From: an uncultured Limosilactobacillus sp.
GTDB lineage: Bacteria > Bacillota > Bacilli > Lactobacillales > Lactobacillaceae
Length of the DNA: 64,000 bases
NCBI RefSeq assembly: GCF_934202705.1
Contig: NZ_CAKPYE010000002.1
Span: 62,001 to 126,000, forward strand
Direction: 5' to 3'
Shown here in pieces: positions 44,051-51,879 of the stretch. How positions within the stretch are numbered: position 1 is the first letter of the stretch; each line of letters starts with the position of its first letter. Position numbers and translations under genes: made by a program. A model generated the notes under the pieces. The model was not told the origin of the DNA. It was given only the letters and a program-made list of their open reading frames with translations, and made no database searches.

Positions 44051-45520
44051 TTATAAAATCGGTGACAATAATCGTGACGCCGTCTGCTTAAAGCGTAACC
44101 ATCTTGGTTGTGCGGCAAACATTGCTGGTGTCACTACATGACTATGACGAACATCATCCATAAAAATTTGTTCCAGTCGATCAGTAATCTGCTGATCATA
44201 GATAAAACTATTAATTTCGAAGTTAAGTTTAAAGCTTCGATAATCAAGGTTAGCAGATCCAACGGAAGACATCTTGCCATCAATCATGACGGTTTTAGCG
44301 TGCAAAAATCCATTATCGTAGTAGTAAATTGTGATTCCTTCATTAGCAAGCATCCGCGCATAATACTGGGTTGCTCGATAAACAAATGGGTGATCTGGTT
44401 TACACGGAATCATGATTCGTACATCGATTCCCGAGTGCGCAGCCACTTTTAAAGCATCGATCATACTATCATCCGGGATCAAATATGGCGTCTGGATCCA
44501 AATATGGTCTTGCGCAGCGTTGATCAAACGCAAATAACCTAGTTTAATTGTTTCCATCTGGGTATCTGGACCACTAGAAACAATTTGCATGGACGTTGTT
44601 GCATTCTTTGCCTGAATCGGTGGAAAAAACCGTCGATAATGTAAAATTTGCTTGTCTGTTCCTTGCATGGTGGCGTTCCAATCACGAATGAACCGTTGTT
44701 GTAATGAATAAACACTGCCGCCCATTAATCGAAGATGAGTATCACGCCAGTAACCAAACTTCGGAAAGCGACTGAGGTATTGATCGCCGACATTAAACCC
44801 ACCAACATAGCCGATCCGGCCATCAATCGTGACAATTTTACGGTGATCACGATAGTTAATCCGGAAATCAAAAAGGTTACTACGTGTCATTAAGAATTGC
44901 GCTGCTTCACCGCCATTCTCACGAAGGTGGTTGTAGAAGCTTGGCTTCACCCCACGCGATCCCCAAGAATCGTACAACACACGGACTTCGACTCCTTCAG
45001 CAGCTTTTTGCTCTAAAATGGTTCGTAACTGGTTCCCGATTTGATCGTTGTAAATTGTATAAAATTCGATATTAATACTCTTCTGCGCTGCTTCAATATC
45101 ACATAACATCTGATCGAAGAGCTGATGACCATCGTTAAAAATCGTTACTTGATTATGTCGAGTAAAAAAAGCATCATCTAAGTTTTGAAATAACATTACC
45201 GTCCGCCAATACGTCCGCCGTGTTTGTTTCTTTGGCTTCATCATATTAGCAAATTGTTTCTTTTGCTCTTCAATTGCTTCCGTTAATTCTAGTTGTGTTG
45301 CCGTCTGGATTCTCTCCATCCGATGACGAGTTGGCTTCCGCCCCAAAAAAGCATACGCAATAAAACCGATAACCGGAATTAAGGTTAACACCAATAACCA
45401 CGCCCAAGTTGCGGCAATATCTCGCTTTTCACGAAAGACCGTTATCAAGGCCGCAATTTCATTCACGAGGACAATCATAATTAAGATGGTTCGAATAATA
45501 TTCCAAGTTAAGCCCATCAT
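44051..45520 (-). CDS. cls: cardiolipin synthase
   Basis: 489 residues, typical for bacterial Cls. Two N-terminal membrane helices (about 7-26 and 38-58) precede two phospholipase D domains: HKD motif 1 in DHRKIVTIDG (about 225) and motif 2 in HAKTVMIDGKMSSVGSANLD (about 405). It joins two phosphatidylglycerols to cardiolipin at the membrane. Binding site AAGGAGG lies 5 bases before the first of two adjacent ATGs. It stands alone. Paralogues exist in many lactobacilli, so the number is not given. Confidence 0.93.
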   Translation of the reverse strand: MMGLTWNIIRTILIMIVLVNEIAALITVFREKRDIAATWAWLLVLTLIPVIGFIAYAFLGRKPTRHRMERIQTATQLELTEAIEEQKKQFANMMKPKKQTRRTYWRTVMLFQNLDDAFFTRHNQVTIFNDGHQLFDQMLCDIEAAQKSINIEFYTIYNDQIGNQLRTILEQKAAEGVEVRVLYDSWGSRGVKPSFYNHLRENGGEAAQFLMTRSNLFDFRINYRDHRKIVTIDGRIGYVGGFNVGDQYLSRFPKFGYWRDTHLRLMGGSVYSLQQRFIRDWNATMQGTDKQILHYRRFFPPIQAKNATTSMQIVSSGPDTQMETIKLGYLRLINAAQDHIWIQTPYLIPDDSMIDALKVAAHSGIDVRIMIPCKPDHPFVYRATQYYARMLANEGITIYYYDNGFLHAKTVMIDGKMSSVGSANLDYRSFKLNFEINSFIYDQQITDRLEQIFMDDVRHSHVVTPAMFAAQPRWLRFKQTASRLLSPIL

Positions 45521-45634
45521 CTTGTCCTCCTTCGCCGTGATCTAATCCTAAATTTAATTTTAACGCATTCTAATCCCTGAACCAAACCGCTAATATCAGG
45601 TATAATAATGCAAAATACAATGAGGTGATGAACA

Positions 45635-45760
45635 ATGACTCCAGAATTAGCGGTTGGCCAAATTCGGGCTTTCCACATGTTATTCAATCAAAATCCACTT
45701 TTAGCAATTATTGTTCTGGTAGCCTTAATTGCTTTGGCTTTCTACTTTAAAAATCGTTAA
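45635..45760 (+). CDS. 41-aa single-pass membrane peptide
   Basis: A short ORF with ATG at 45635, GAGGTG 8 bases upstream and TATAAT at 45601. The product starts MTPELAVGQIRAFHMLFNQN and continues with one hydrophobic helix (LLAIIVLVALIALAFYF) before the basic end KNR. Followed within 10 bases by a hairpin. Strong signals and clean layout argue that it is expressed; the function is unknown. Too short for a standard ORF cutoff. Confidence 0.65.
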   Translation: MTPELAVGQIRAFHMLFNQNPLLAIIVLVALIALAFYFKNR

Positions 45761-45767
45761 TAAAAGG

Positions 45768-45822
45768 ATAAAAGGGATTATAACCGATAGTCACAATAAA
45801 GACTTCTGTTATGATCCCTTTT
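45768..45822. terminator. bidirectional terminator
   Basis: AAAAGGGATTATAAC and GTTATGATCCCTTTT with a 23-base loop, between the 41-aa gene and convergent tatD. Confidence 0.75.
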
Positions 45823-45823
45823 G

Positions 45824-46534
45824 CTAAGCAAAAAAATGCTGCCAATTTTGTTCAATCTGTTGTTCTAATTCGATTGCGGTTCCCCTTCTCAAACAAGCAA
45901 CCTCTTTATATAAGAGCTGCATCGTCTGCCAATAATTAATCTCATTAATCGACTTATGCTGTGCCCACGAGATTCCTTCCAGACCATCACTTTCAATAAA
46001 CAATTGTGTAGAAGGAACCTGCTGAGCAACATTTTTGACCGCCAAATTATTAAACACATCGGGACCCACGGAAAACCAAATATTGGGTACCGCTAGATAT
46101 TGTTTTAACCAGTAATTTGCGGAGTACCAATGAACCAACTTATGCACTGTTGGAAACTCCTGAATATGCTCTAAAAGTTCCCGCTCACATCCCTTAACAT
46201 GTAAAACAACTGGTTTATGATAAGCAGCCGCAAATTCCAATTGTTTTTTCAAGACGGATCGTTGAATATCCAATGGCACTGCTGTCCACGTCGTATCAAG
46301 CCCGATTTCACCAACAACTGAAACCTGTGCTAGTAAGTTCATGTTAACCGTTTCCTGGATTGTTTGCCATGGGTGAACACCATAACTTAATTTTTGCTGA
46401 GCATTAACAACTTGACGATTTCTTTCATACTCTGTGTTACTTGTCGAACTGATCATACTCCGCATCTGGTGTCGTTGCTGCACCTGAATAATTTGCTGAT
46501 TCTCATCATTATGACAGTGAATATCAATTAACAT
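45824..46534 (-). CDS. TatD-family metal-dependent hydrolase
   Basis: 236 residues. Metal-site motifs of the TatD amidohydrolase fold are present: DIHCH, YGVHPW, VVGEIGLD, VVLHVKG, LVHWYS and FIESDG. Members are Mg2+-dependent 3'-5' DNases or related hydrolases; this one is smaller and more divergent than the canonical TatD, so the substrate is open. The ATG overlaps the ykoE stop (GTGATG, with GAGG 7 bases upstream); hence it is read from the TPP-riboswitch transcript. Confidence 0.82.
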   Translation of the reverse strand: MLIDIHCHNDENQQIIQVQQRHQMRSMISSTSNTEYERNRQVVNAQQKLSYGVHPWQTIQETVNMNLLAQVSVVGEIGLDTTWTAVPLDIQRSVLKKQLEFAAAYHKPVVLHVKGCERELLEHIQEFPTVHKLVHWYSANYWLKQYLAVPNIWFSVGPDVFNNLAVKNVAQQVPSTQLFIESDGLEGISWAQHKSINEINYWQTMQLLYKEVACLRRGTAIELEQQIEQNWQHFFA

Positions 46535-47112
46535 CACCGTACCTCAGGGGACAATGCACGATCCAGTAAATTCATAATCAGTTTAACCAGTATCCCGTCG
46601 AACACTAGCGACGACAATGCTCCACTAATAAACATCGCGATTTGTAAACTCACGCTGAAGTGGTTCCACCCATAAATGAAGTACGAAGGGATAAAACCTC
46701 CCAAGTGGGCGCCAAAAGACCCTAACAGAACGCTTCCCCAGCTGCATCGGACATACCGTGATTGCTTTGGAAAGAAACCAAGTTCATTACCAGCCCCTTG
46801 AATCAACCCTTCAACAATGGTTAGCGCACCCCATTGGCCACCGAAAAACATTTCAATCGTGGACGCGATGGTTTCACCAACAACCGAAGAACCAATCGTC
46901 GGTACCAAATAAATTGAAATCGGTCCGGCCATATACCACAACCCAGATAGAATCGTATCAACCAATGGTCCAATCCCCAGTGGGGTTAGGGCCATTTTTA
47001 CCAAGTTATAAACTGTGTTAACCAGTAACATGTAGATGGCACCAAAGAGGATCCCAACTAAGGCGACCCGAATAATTGACGTCAAATTCCAATGTGTATA
47101 ACGTTTAAACAT
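46534..47112 (-). CDS. ykoE: YkoE-type ECF substrate-binding subunit (thiamin precursor uptake)
   Basis: 192 residues with about five membrane helices, matching the YkoE S-component proposed to bind hydroxymethylpyrimidine. The pattern EMFFGGQWGALTIVEGLIQGAGNELGF is characteristic of YkoE. Controlled by the TPP riboswitch directly upstream, which supports a role in thiamin precursor uptake. Its energising subunits (YkoC, YkoD) do not follow; it could use a shared ECF module. AAGGAG precedes the ATG. The gene overlaps tatD. Confidence 0.85.
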   Translation of the reverse strand: MFKRYTHWNLTSIIRVALVGILFGAIYMLLVNTVYNLVKMALTPLGIGPLVDTILSGLWYMAGPISIYLVPTIGSSVVGETIASTIEMFFGGQWGALTIVEGLIQGAGNELGFFPKQSRYVRCSWGSVLLGSFGAHLGGFIPSYFIYGWNHFSVSLQIAMFISGALSSLVFDGILVKLIMNLLDRALSPEVR

Positions 47113-47156
47113 TATTTTCTCCTTACTATTCTTGCCAACAGTCCAATCAATTAAAA

Positions 47157-47291
47157 AGGCTTCCCCGTCAGTGGAGAAGCCATTATTGGATTATTTACAC
47201 ATCGAAATAATTGCTGTCTCCCTCCGCTAGTGTTAACTAGATCAGGTTCTATGGGTATCTCTCAGCTAAATAAATAGCACCCCAGACAGGT
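47157..47291 (-). promoter_or_regulatory. TPP riboswitch with terminator
   Basis: Minus strand: aptamer from about 47291 to 47211 with GGGGTGC, GCTGAGA, ACCC, GAACCTGATCTAGTT and the closing AGGGAGACAG that pairs with CTGTCTG to form P1. Expression platform: GGCTTCTCC, loop, GGGGAAGCC then TTTTT (47183-47157). Predicted to stop ykoE transcription when TPP is plentiful. Confidence 0.93.
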
Positions 47292-47376
47292 TCACTTTTT
47301 TACAAAAGCAATCATAGCATACTGCTGAATAATTGCAACCAGTTGTTACTTTGCTTAAATCAATGATAACCGGCGA

Positions 47377-48537
47377 CTAACTTAAGTAATTAATGGCAAA
47401 TCCGGCAAAAAAGACCGAGATCAGGGTTACCGTTACTAGTCCGGCCGTTAACATTTTCGGCATGAAATATCTTTCCAAGGCTTGCTGTTCCTGAATTGTC
47501 CGTCCAGCACTTGCAGCGATTTCTTGTGACATAATCATTGTTGTCGGAAAGCCAAATGTACAAGTCATCCCTAAGGCAATGGCCATTGGTAATGAAATGT
47601 CACTAACCCGACTTATTAGCGTCGCCGTCAATACCGATCCAATTGTCCCTACTACCAGGCAAAGCATTAGCGGACCTAATACTACCAGCACCTGGTGCGG
47701 GCTTGTATCAGCCAGACTATCAAGAATCACCACAGTCACTAAAAAGGTAATGAGGGCGCTCGACCCGGTTTTCCCTAATATTTCCTGATCTAAAAACCCT
47801 AATTGATAGAAGAGGATTCCTAAAACAAAGCAAATCACTAGGTAATTAACTACGCCATGAACCAGCAAGCTAATTCCATAGCTCAATGATGCTACCAAAC
47901 CAAGTTTCGTGAGACACATAATCGGGGTATTCATCGTATGGGTTAATGCCAACGGCTTTTTAACAGCTTGCTCGGCCGAATCGTTGATGACCTCTACCGG
48001 GAAATCACCATCTAATAACCGCTGCGACTCTTTCTTTAAAGCATATGTCGCAATTGGAATCCCAATAAAATTCTGAAACGTTAAGACCGCTAATGCATAC
48101 GTGGTCAGTGTCTGTAAGTGATTAACCTTTAAAGCATTTAACAGGACTAAAGTGGCCGCATTACCTCCTGCGTAAATCGGGGCGCCAACAATTCCATAAT
48201 TCTGTCTGTTCAGCAAAATCGCAACGATAATAATTAAACAACTCGCCCCAGCGGCACATAAAATTGCGATCATCACCACTTTAGACTGCCGTTTAAGTTC
48301 CGCTAAATTAATCGTTGTTCCCAATGAAACTAACATAAGACCGACAATTGCCATCCCAAAAGAATCTATTCCGCTGACCTTAAACATGTTTTGCGGAAAA
48401 ATTCCTGCCCAGAACCCGAACAGGGCCAGTACTGAAATCGTGAGGACTGTATCTACTACTGCGTGAGTCTTGCGGGCAACAAATTCGCTCACCGCATATA
48501 GAACTAAAATGGTTGTTAAATCTAAGACTACGGACAT
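47377..48537 (-). CDS. unrecognised polytopic membrane protein (putative transporter) behind an attenuator
   Basis: 386 residues with about ten hydrophobic helices. Conserved-looking stretches are AGGNAATLVLLNAL and LGMTCTFGFPTTMIMSQEIA; the inner repeat suggests a symporter-like fold (possibly two inverted halves), but I do not recognise the family. Start ATG 48537 is preceded by GGAGG with a 7-base gap. The promoter lies 300 bases upstream, and between them sit a Trp-containing leader ORF and a terminator, so expression is probably conditional. Substrate could be an amino acid or aromatic compound, by inference from the leader only. Confidence 0.7.
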   Translation of the reverse strand: MSVVLDLTTILVLYAVSEFVARKTHAVVDTVLTISVLALFGFWAGIFPQNMFKVSGIDSFGMAIVGLMLVSLGTTINLAELKRQSKVVMIAILCAAGASCLIIIVAILLNRQNYGIVGAPIYAGGNAATLVLLNALKVNHLQTLTTYALAVLTFQNFIGIPIATYALKKESQRLLDGDFPVEVINDSAEQAVKKPLALTHTMNTPIMCLTKLGLVASLSYGISLLVHGVVNYLVICFVLGILFYQLGFLDQEILGKTGSSALITFLVTVVILDSLADTSPHQVLVVLGPLMLCLVVGTIGSVLTATLISRVSDISLPMAIALGMTCTFGFPTTMIMSQEIAASAGRTIQEQQALERYFMPKMLTAGLVTVTLISVFFAGFAINYLS

Positions 48538-48614
48538 TCTAAAACCTCCAAACATGTTGTGCCGTTTGTGTATACCGGTTTCTCAACTTCAAATGTGTAG
48601 TCTAGATAATGAAT

Positions 48615-48845
48615 GCAAAAAAGACCACACAGCGTGACTGAAACTGTGCGGTCTTTATCTTTTGAGCCAGCACAGGTACGCATTGAGAAACCTCAAAATT
48701 GATCGTACCTGTGAGAAAACACGCGATGCGATCAAATAACGAACCAGACTTGCCAACTAAGTTGTTCAAAACGTGTTTTCATCATTCAAGCTCCCTTCGT
48801 CAATAAGTTGTCTTGAACAATACTGGAACCCTCCTGAAAAGTCAA
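48615..48845 (-). promoter_or_regulatory. attenuator leader of the 47377 transporter gene
   Basis: Minus strand: -35 TTGACT (48840-48845), 17 bases, -10 TATTGT (48817-48822). Then a 17-codon leader ORF; hairpin A pairing 48772-48780 with 48715-48723 (9 bp) around the Trp codons; hairpin B pairing 48704-48713 with 48671-48680 (10 bp); and terminator C with arms at 48644-48655 and 48621-48632 and a T run. CTGTGC in the 3' arm of B can instead pair with GCACAG in the 5' arm of C, a candidate antiterminator. Confidence 0.65.
48732..48785 (-). CDS. leader peptide with two Trp codons
   Basis: 17 residues, MMKTRFEQLSWQVWFVI, then TGA. GGGAG precedes the ATG by 5 bases. The two TGG codons (48753-48755 and 48744-48746) lie three apart. 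It occupies the 5' leader of the transporter gene and overlaps hairpin A. Such position and composition point to a regulatory, not a functional, peptide. Confidence 0.6.
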   Translation of the reverse strand: MMKTRFEQLSWQVWFVI

Positions 48846-48944
48846 GATTCAGTTTTTAAATTTGCGACATAAAATCGTGAGATATAGAAAGAAGAAAAAT
48901 TTTTTATTAACCATTACTAATGTTGAATTCCCTTAATGAAGTAA

Positions 48945-48983
48945 AAAAGGTGCTATGGTCGCCGTTCGACCATAACACCTTAT
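48945..48983 (-). terminator. terminator of clpL
   Basis: AAGGTGTTATGGTC, loop GAACGGC, GACCATAGCACCTT then TTTT on the minus strand, 17 bases after the clpL stop. Confidence 0.88.
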
Positions 48984-48998
48984 TTAGCTTGTTAACGC

Positions 48999-51173
48999 TT
49001 AGTCTTTCTTCTCATCCTCCGTTGAGTATTCTTGCTGATCATCCTTTTCAGCATCCTTCGCGTCAACGATTTCTAATTTACCATCCTTCATTTCAGCCAC
49101 TAAGTGCTTAGCATCAAGGTGGTCAAGGTAGTAATCAGTTACCTTGTCACGAATTTGCTGTTCAATCACTCGCCGCAACGGCCGTGCACCCATCGCTTCA
49201 TCATAGCCTTGGTCAATCAAGAATTGCTTAGCCGTTGGTGTGACTTTTACATCCATCTCCTTCTTAGCTAACGTCTTGTTAACATCACTGATCATCAAAT
49301 CAACAATCTTTTGCAGATCATCTTTGGTTAAGCTATGGAATTCAACAATCGCATTGAACCGGTTAAGGAATTCTGGACGGAAGTAAGTGGTCAACTTCTT
49401 GATCAAGTCTTCTTCGTCTTTTTCGTCACCAAGCTTAACTGGCGCATCATTGGAGTACCCAGCGTTGGATGTGGCAATGATCACTGTGTTCTTAAAGTCA
49501 ACGGTGTTACCTTGACCATCAGTCAAACGACCATCATCTAAGACTTGGAGAAGCAATGTAATCACTTGTGGATTTGCCTTTTCAATTTCATCTAAGAGAA
49601 TGATGGAATATGGATGACGACGAACTTTTTCAGTCAAGGTATTCGAGTTGTCATCGTAGCCAACGTAACCAGCAGTGGTCCCAATTAGCTTGGAAACCGC
49701 AGTCCGGTCAGAGTATTCCGACATATCCAAACGGATAATGTCATTCTTCGAACCAAACATATCAAGGGCTAATTGCTTAGCCAGTTCAGTCTTACCAACC
49801 CCAGTTGGTCCAACGAAGAGGAAGCTCCCAATTGGACGGTTGCCTTCGTCAAAGCCAGCTCGGTTCCGCCGAATGGCCCGCGCAACTGCTTCAACCGCTT
49901 CATCTTGGCCAATAACTTTACCTTCAAGTCGCTTGTCCATTTCCTTTAACCGTTGAACGTCACTAGCACCAATCTTGGAAACTGGAATGCCTGTCATTTG
50001 TTCAACAGCGGCAGCAACATCTTCGGGGGTTGCCGTAACTTCTTCTTGCTTGGAATGATCCTTGATTTGTTTCTTCAAATCATCGATCTTATCCTTTGCT
50101 TCTTGCGCAGCTTTGTAATCTTCCTTTTTAGCTGCGTCCTTTTGCTTCTTTTCTTCTTGTTCAATTTCCTTTTCGATTTCTTTGACATCCTTTACCGGGT
50201 GTTTAGCAGCTAAGTGCGCCGCTGTCATATCAATCAGGTCAATTGCCTTATCTGGTAAGGACCGTTGTGGAATGTATTGAACAGAATAATCAACTGCCGC
50301 TTGCAGAACATCATCCGGCAATTTGACATTGTGATGTCGTTCGTAAAGACTCCGAATTCCCTTCAAAATTGCCAACGTATCAGCCTTGCTTGGCGCATTA
50401 ACCGTTACTGGGTTAAACCGCCGTGCTAAGGCTGCGTCTTTCATAATGGTATTGCGGTACTCATCTTGAGTAGTAGCCCCAATCACCGTAATTTCACCAC
50501 GTGATAAGGCTGGCTTAATAATATCAGCCATCCCCTTCGAACCACTATCGGATCCAGTCGAACCAGCGCCGATAATTTGGTGAATTTCGTCAAAGAAGAG
50601 AATGATATTTCCTGCCTTTTTGACTTCATCAATTAACTTCTGAATATTCTCTTCAAAACTACCACGGTATTGGGTACCAGCTTCCAATCCAGAAATATCA
50701 ATACTGATAATTTCCTTATCCTTAATTGGCGCTGGAACATCACCGGACACAATTGCTTGTGCTAGTCCTTCAACAACCGCTGTCTTACCAACACCGGCAT
50801 CACCAACTAGGACTGGATTATTCTTCGTTCGCCGACTCAAAATTTCTGCCGTTTCTTGGATTTCTTTATTTCGACCAATCACTGGGTCAAGCTTGCCTTG
50901 ACGAGCTTCTTCAGTTAAATTCCGTCCTAATTTTTGGAGAACTGTTTCTTTGCCATTATTTGGTTGACCATTCGTTTGGCCCGGTTGCTGTGGCGCAGCC
51001 CCGCCAGGTAAATGTCCAGTTTGCCGATATTGAGCAAATTCTTCAGGAGTGACTTCACGACCGTTAATTAAATAACGTCGGTTATCTGAATTAAAGCCAT
51101 TCATCCCTCCCATTAATTGGTTAAAAATGTCATTCATGTCGTTGTCAAATGGGTCTCTTGGATTTTGTGCCAT
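48999..51173 (-). CDS. clpL: ClpL ATP-dependent chaperone
   Basis: 724 residues. Opens with the ClpL-type short N-terminus (DIFNQLMGGMNGFNSDNRRY, then LINGREVTPEEFAQYRQTG) instead of a Clp_N repeat. Two AAA+ modules: first Walker A GDAGVGKT and Walker B ILFFDEIH; coiled middle region (about 335-405); second Walker A GPTGVGKT and Walker B IILLDEIE. Acidic tail. ClpL is a stress chaperone of lactic acid bacteria acting on aggregated proteins without ClpP. No CtsR direct repeat or CIRCE element is visible upstream; instead a small HTH gene precedes it by 75 bases. Confidence 0.93.
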   Translation of the reverse strand: MAQNPRDPFDNDMNDIFNQLMGGMNGFNSDNRRYLINGREVTPEEFAQYRQTGHLPGGAAPQQPGQTNGQPNNGKETVLQKLGRNLTEEARQGKLDPVIGRNKEIQETAEILSRRTKNNPVLVGDAGVGKTAVVEGLAQAIVSGDVPAPIKDKEIISIDISGLEAGTQYRGSFEENIQKLIDEVKKAGNIILFFDEIHQIIGAGSTGSDSGSKGMADIIKPALSRGEITVIGATTQDEYRNTIMKDAALARRFNPVTVNAPSKADTLAILKGIRSLYERHHNVKLPDDVLQAAVDYSVQYIPQRSLPDKAIDLIDMTAAHLAAKHPVKDVKEIEKEIEQEEKKQKDAAKKEDYKAAQEAKDKIDDLKKQIKDHSKQEEVTATPEDVAAAVEQMTGIPVSKIGASDVQRLKEMDKRLEGKVIGQDEAVEAVARAIRRNRAGFDEGNRPIGSFLFVGPTGVGKTELAKQLALDMFGSKNDIIRLDMSEYSDRTAVSKLIGTTAGYVGYDDNSNTLTEKVRRHPYSIILLDEIEKANPQVITLLLQVLDDGRLTDGQGNTVDFKNTVIIATSNAGYSNDAPVKLGDEKDEEDLIKKLTTYFRPEFLNRFNAIVEFHSLTKDDLQKIVDLMISDVNKTLAKKEMDVKVTPTAKQFLIDQGYDEAMGARPLRRVIEQQIRDKVTDYYLDHLDAKHLVAEMKDGKLEIVDAKDAEKDDQQEYSTEDEKKD

Positions 51174-51248
51174 AATACGTTCCTCCCTATTGGTTTAATT
51201 ATTTTCTTATTAACATCTCAATCAAATTCATCATACAGCTAATCAGAA

Positions 51249-51476
51249 TTAGTCGTCCAATAAATAGTGTTCTTCTAAATCGCGTAAGACTTGCCACATC
51301 TGTTGATGGCGGGCCTGTGCGATCGCATCTAGGTCACGTAAGTTTAATGACGTTGCCATTGATTGTTGTTTATTAAACGACTTATGCAAAGTGGTGTAGC
51401 CGTATCCGGAAACTTTAGCAACCTGATAAATCGTCAGGTGATTTTCATTAAGATAGCTCTTAACATCAATCCGCAT
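51249..51476 (-). CDS. small HTH protein upstream of clpL
   Basis: 75 residues. LTIYQVAKVSGYGYTTLHKSFNK resembles a Cro/CI-type (XRE) helix-turn-helix; the C-terminal half is a single acidic helix. GGGAG precedes the ATG. A 16-bp palindrome covers its -35 box, so it is probably autoregulated. It is co-oriented with clpL (75-base gap, no terminator seen), so both may be on one transcript and clpL may be a target. I do not recognise a named family. Confidence 0.7.
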   Translation of the reverse strand: MRIDVKSYLNENHLTIYQVAKVSGYGYTTLHKSFNKQQSMATSLNLRDLDAIAQARHQQMWQVLRDLEEHYLLDD

Positions 51477-51508
51477 TACTGCTCACTCCCTTCACATTTT
51501 GTAATTCT

Positions 51509-51536
51509 ATTATACCATATTTGTGGTATACCACAA
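51509..51536 (-). promoter_or_regulatory. promoter with perfect 16-bp palindrome
   Basis: Minus strand -35 TTGTGG (51531-51536), 16 bases, -10 TATAAT (51509-51514). TTGTGGTATACCACAA (51521-51536) is a perfect palindrome over the -35; an adjacent ATACCA half-site repeats the motif. Confidence 0.78.
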
Positions 51537-51600
51537 GTGTAATATATCAAAAAAGTGAAATAATTTTGATATTAATTATCACTTATCTTTATAATAATCG

Positions 51601-51859
51601 TTGACATTGATTAAATTTCGATTAGAATATAATTAATCAAATTAAAAGAGGTAACACAAATGTCAGCATTATCTTCATATCAACCAAATAATGCCTTTAG
51701 TTACTGGTTTTGGAACTCCATCTCCTAGAGCCAGTAATCTTTTGTGATGGCTTCTAGGATTAATTCATCCGGAAGCCGACCAACCTTAATTTGGCATACT
51801 ACCATTTAAGAAACGAGCGCTCCCGGGTGTTGCAGGCCTCTGCAATCCCCGGGTTTTTT
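51601..51859 (+). promoter_or_regulatory. aromatic-codon attenuator leader of the araT operon
   Basis: Promoter TTGACA (51601) and TAGAAT (51623), 16-base spacer. Leader ORF 51660-51728. Mutually exclusive helices: 1:2 pairs 51701-51707 with 51731-51737; 2:3 pairs 51724-51732 with 51749-51758 (9 bp, one bulge); 3:4 pairs 51749-51754 with 51772-51777. Terminator arms 51822-51835 and 51840-51853 (CCCGGG..TTGCAG / CTGCAA..CCCGGG), then six T. ATCCGG at 51766-51771 can pair with CCGGGT of the terminator arm. No T-box core is present. Confidence 0.78.
51660..51728 (+). CDS. leader peptide with aromatic codon run
   Basis: 22 residues ending in TAG. It contains Tyr7 and then the run AFSYWFWN (residues 12-19: two Phe, one Tyr, two Trp). 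GAGG lies 8 bases before the ATG. The aromatic run overlaps helix-1 of the downstream RNA structure, so ribosome stalling on Phe, Tyr or Trp codons would change the folding. The peptide itself is not expected to have a function. Confidence 0.78.
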   Translation: MSALSSYQPNNAFSYWFWNSIS

Positions 51860-51879
51860 ATTTAAAGGAGGACATTTCC

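Noticed and set aside
51820..51853. CCCGGG words near 51822 and 51848 as Noc sites
   Set aside because: They are arms of the attenuator terminator and lack the flanking ATTT/AAAT.
51601..51859. T-box or SAM riboswitch before araT
   Set aside because: No GGGTGGNACCGCG core, AG-bulge or SAM aptamer helices were found; the short ORF plus alternative helices explains the region better.
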